Below are positions 63,766 to 64,000 of a DNA stretch of 64,000 bases, piece by piece. The notes below the pieces were generated by a model. It was not told the origin of the DNA. It made no database searches and was given only the letters and a program-made list of their open reading frames with translations. Origin of the DNA: Gemmatimonadota bacterium (lineage in GTDB: Bacteria > JBHIER01 > G020348925); NCBI GenBank assembly GCA_020348925.1, contig CP070758.1, forward strand, positions 1,850,079 to 1,914,078, read 5' to 3'. The position numbers and the translations under genes were made by a program. The first letter of the stretch is position 1. Each line of letters opens with the position of its first letter.

Positions 63766-63999
63766 TTATGGGATTTCCTCTAACAGTTTCAGAATCTGCG
63801 AGAGGTCATTCTGACCGTTCATATACAGAAACAACATGTCCCTTATTTCCCCGAGAAATTTCGTAAAAAATCCTTTGATCGAACTTAGCTCGCTTTGCTC
63901 GCAACGTTCCCAATCCCGAAGGCTTTCGGGATTGGGCGGATTTCGATGCTCCGCCAGCTCACATCGAAATCCTGTTACCCCTTGGGGGAAAGTACATCT
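63766..63999 (-). CDS. Possible 3' end of a minus-strand gene cut by the window
   Basis: From the window edge an open frame of 78 codons reads leftward to TAA (63766-63768). The last ~35 residues look coding (GFFTKFLGEIRDMLFLYMNG, then DLSQILKLLEEIP). The earlier part (AEHRNPPNPESLRDWERCEQ) is the translation of the palindromic repeat at 63909-63972 and may be repeat sequence rather than protein. No start is visible. Could equally be non-coding. Confidence 0.3.
   Translation of the reverse strand, partial: RCTFPQGVTGFRCELAEHRNPPNPESLRDWERCEQSELSSIKGFFTKFLGEIRDMLFLYMNGQNDLSQILKLLEEIP
63909..63972. repeat. Nested inverted repeats, REP-like
   Basis: CCCAATCCCGAA and TTCGGGATTGGG (63909-63920 and 63925-63936) form a 12-pair hairpin with a four-base loop. 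GGATTTCGATG and CATCGAAATCC (63938-63948 and 63962-63972) form a second, 11-pair hairpin. Just left lies AGCTCGCTTTGCTCGC. No T-run follows on either strand, so a dispersed palindromic repeat is more likely than a terminator. Confidence 0.6.
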
Positions 64000-64000
64000 T

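Noticed and set aside
63909-63936. Terminator at the right edge
   Set aside because: Strong hairpin but no T-run on either side; more like a dispersed palindrome.

Overview
The window looks like part of a genome from an uncultured bacterium of the FCB superphylum (Latescibacterota, Zixibacteria, KSB1 or Eisenbacteria-like). This is an inference. It rests on a large secreted protein ending in a FlgD/type-IX-like sorting domain (59593-63555), a dockerin-bearing secreted metalloprotease-like protein (51048-53876), a secreted protein with the 'QTMSYQG' N-terminus common in such genomes, a fused ADP-forming acyl-CoA synthetase, and a Reg_prop/Y_Y_Y beta-propeller sensor. No rRNA, tRNA, CRISPR array or insertion sequence was seen.

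Region 1 (1-32.2 kb, all + strand) is a nonribosomal peptide synthetase (NRPS) cluster that continues to the left of the window. In order it holds: a C-A-T-TE module (5' end missing); a TonB-dependent receptor; an NMT1/SsuA-type ABC importer (binding protein, ATPase, permease); a stand-alone A-T-TE enzyme; an MbtH-like protein with an extra unknown C-terminal domain; four chained one-module synthetases (C-A-T, C-A-T, C-A-T plus a reductase-like domain, C-A-T-TE); a MOP-family flippase; a GT4 glycosyltransferase; a DegT-type aminotransferase; and an Sfp-type phosphopantetheinyl transferase. Most genes from 12.3 kb onward overlap by ATGA, TTGA or similar junctions, so they should be translated together. 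The best candidate for something undescribed is the 18899-23473 synthetase. Its C-terminal ~400 residues resemble cyanobacterial acyl-ACP reductase (AAR), including a conserved cysteine, rather than any standard NRPS release domain. All three TE domains carry Cys instead of Ser as nucleophile. The last module has a broken condensation motif (HR instead of HH) and an adenylation domain without the usual amino-group-binding Asp. The product is probably a small modified, perhaps glycosylated, peptide, with dedicated outer-membrane and inner-membrane uptake.

Region 2 (32.2-45.4 kb, + strand) is more AT-rich and loosely packed. It has a secreted fibre-like protein, a small conserved protein, an exported DsrE-like protein, an exported ChaN/EreA-like protein, a giant beta-propeller sensor with a SpoIIE-type phosphatase output followed by its STAS partner, and a hybrid cluster protein (hcp). 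Two nearly identical CRP/FNR-family palindromes (TTGAC-N4-GTCAA, the HcpR/FNR type) lie upstream of hcp and upstream of the 36-37 kb genes, which suggests one nitrosative/redox-stress regulon.

Region 3 (45.5-64 kb, - strand) is ordinary housekeeping and surface functions: a GAF/free-Met-sulfoxide-reductase-like protein, an AhpD-like protein, a small permease, a GNAT acetyltransferase, HemW, an acyl-CoA ligase, a dockerin metalloprotease-like protein, an ADP-forming acyl-CoA synthetase, a RecB-like nuclease, a TPR-DUF2271 protein and the very large secreted protein. The right edge holds palindromic repeats and a possible partial gene.
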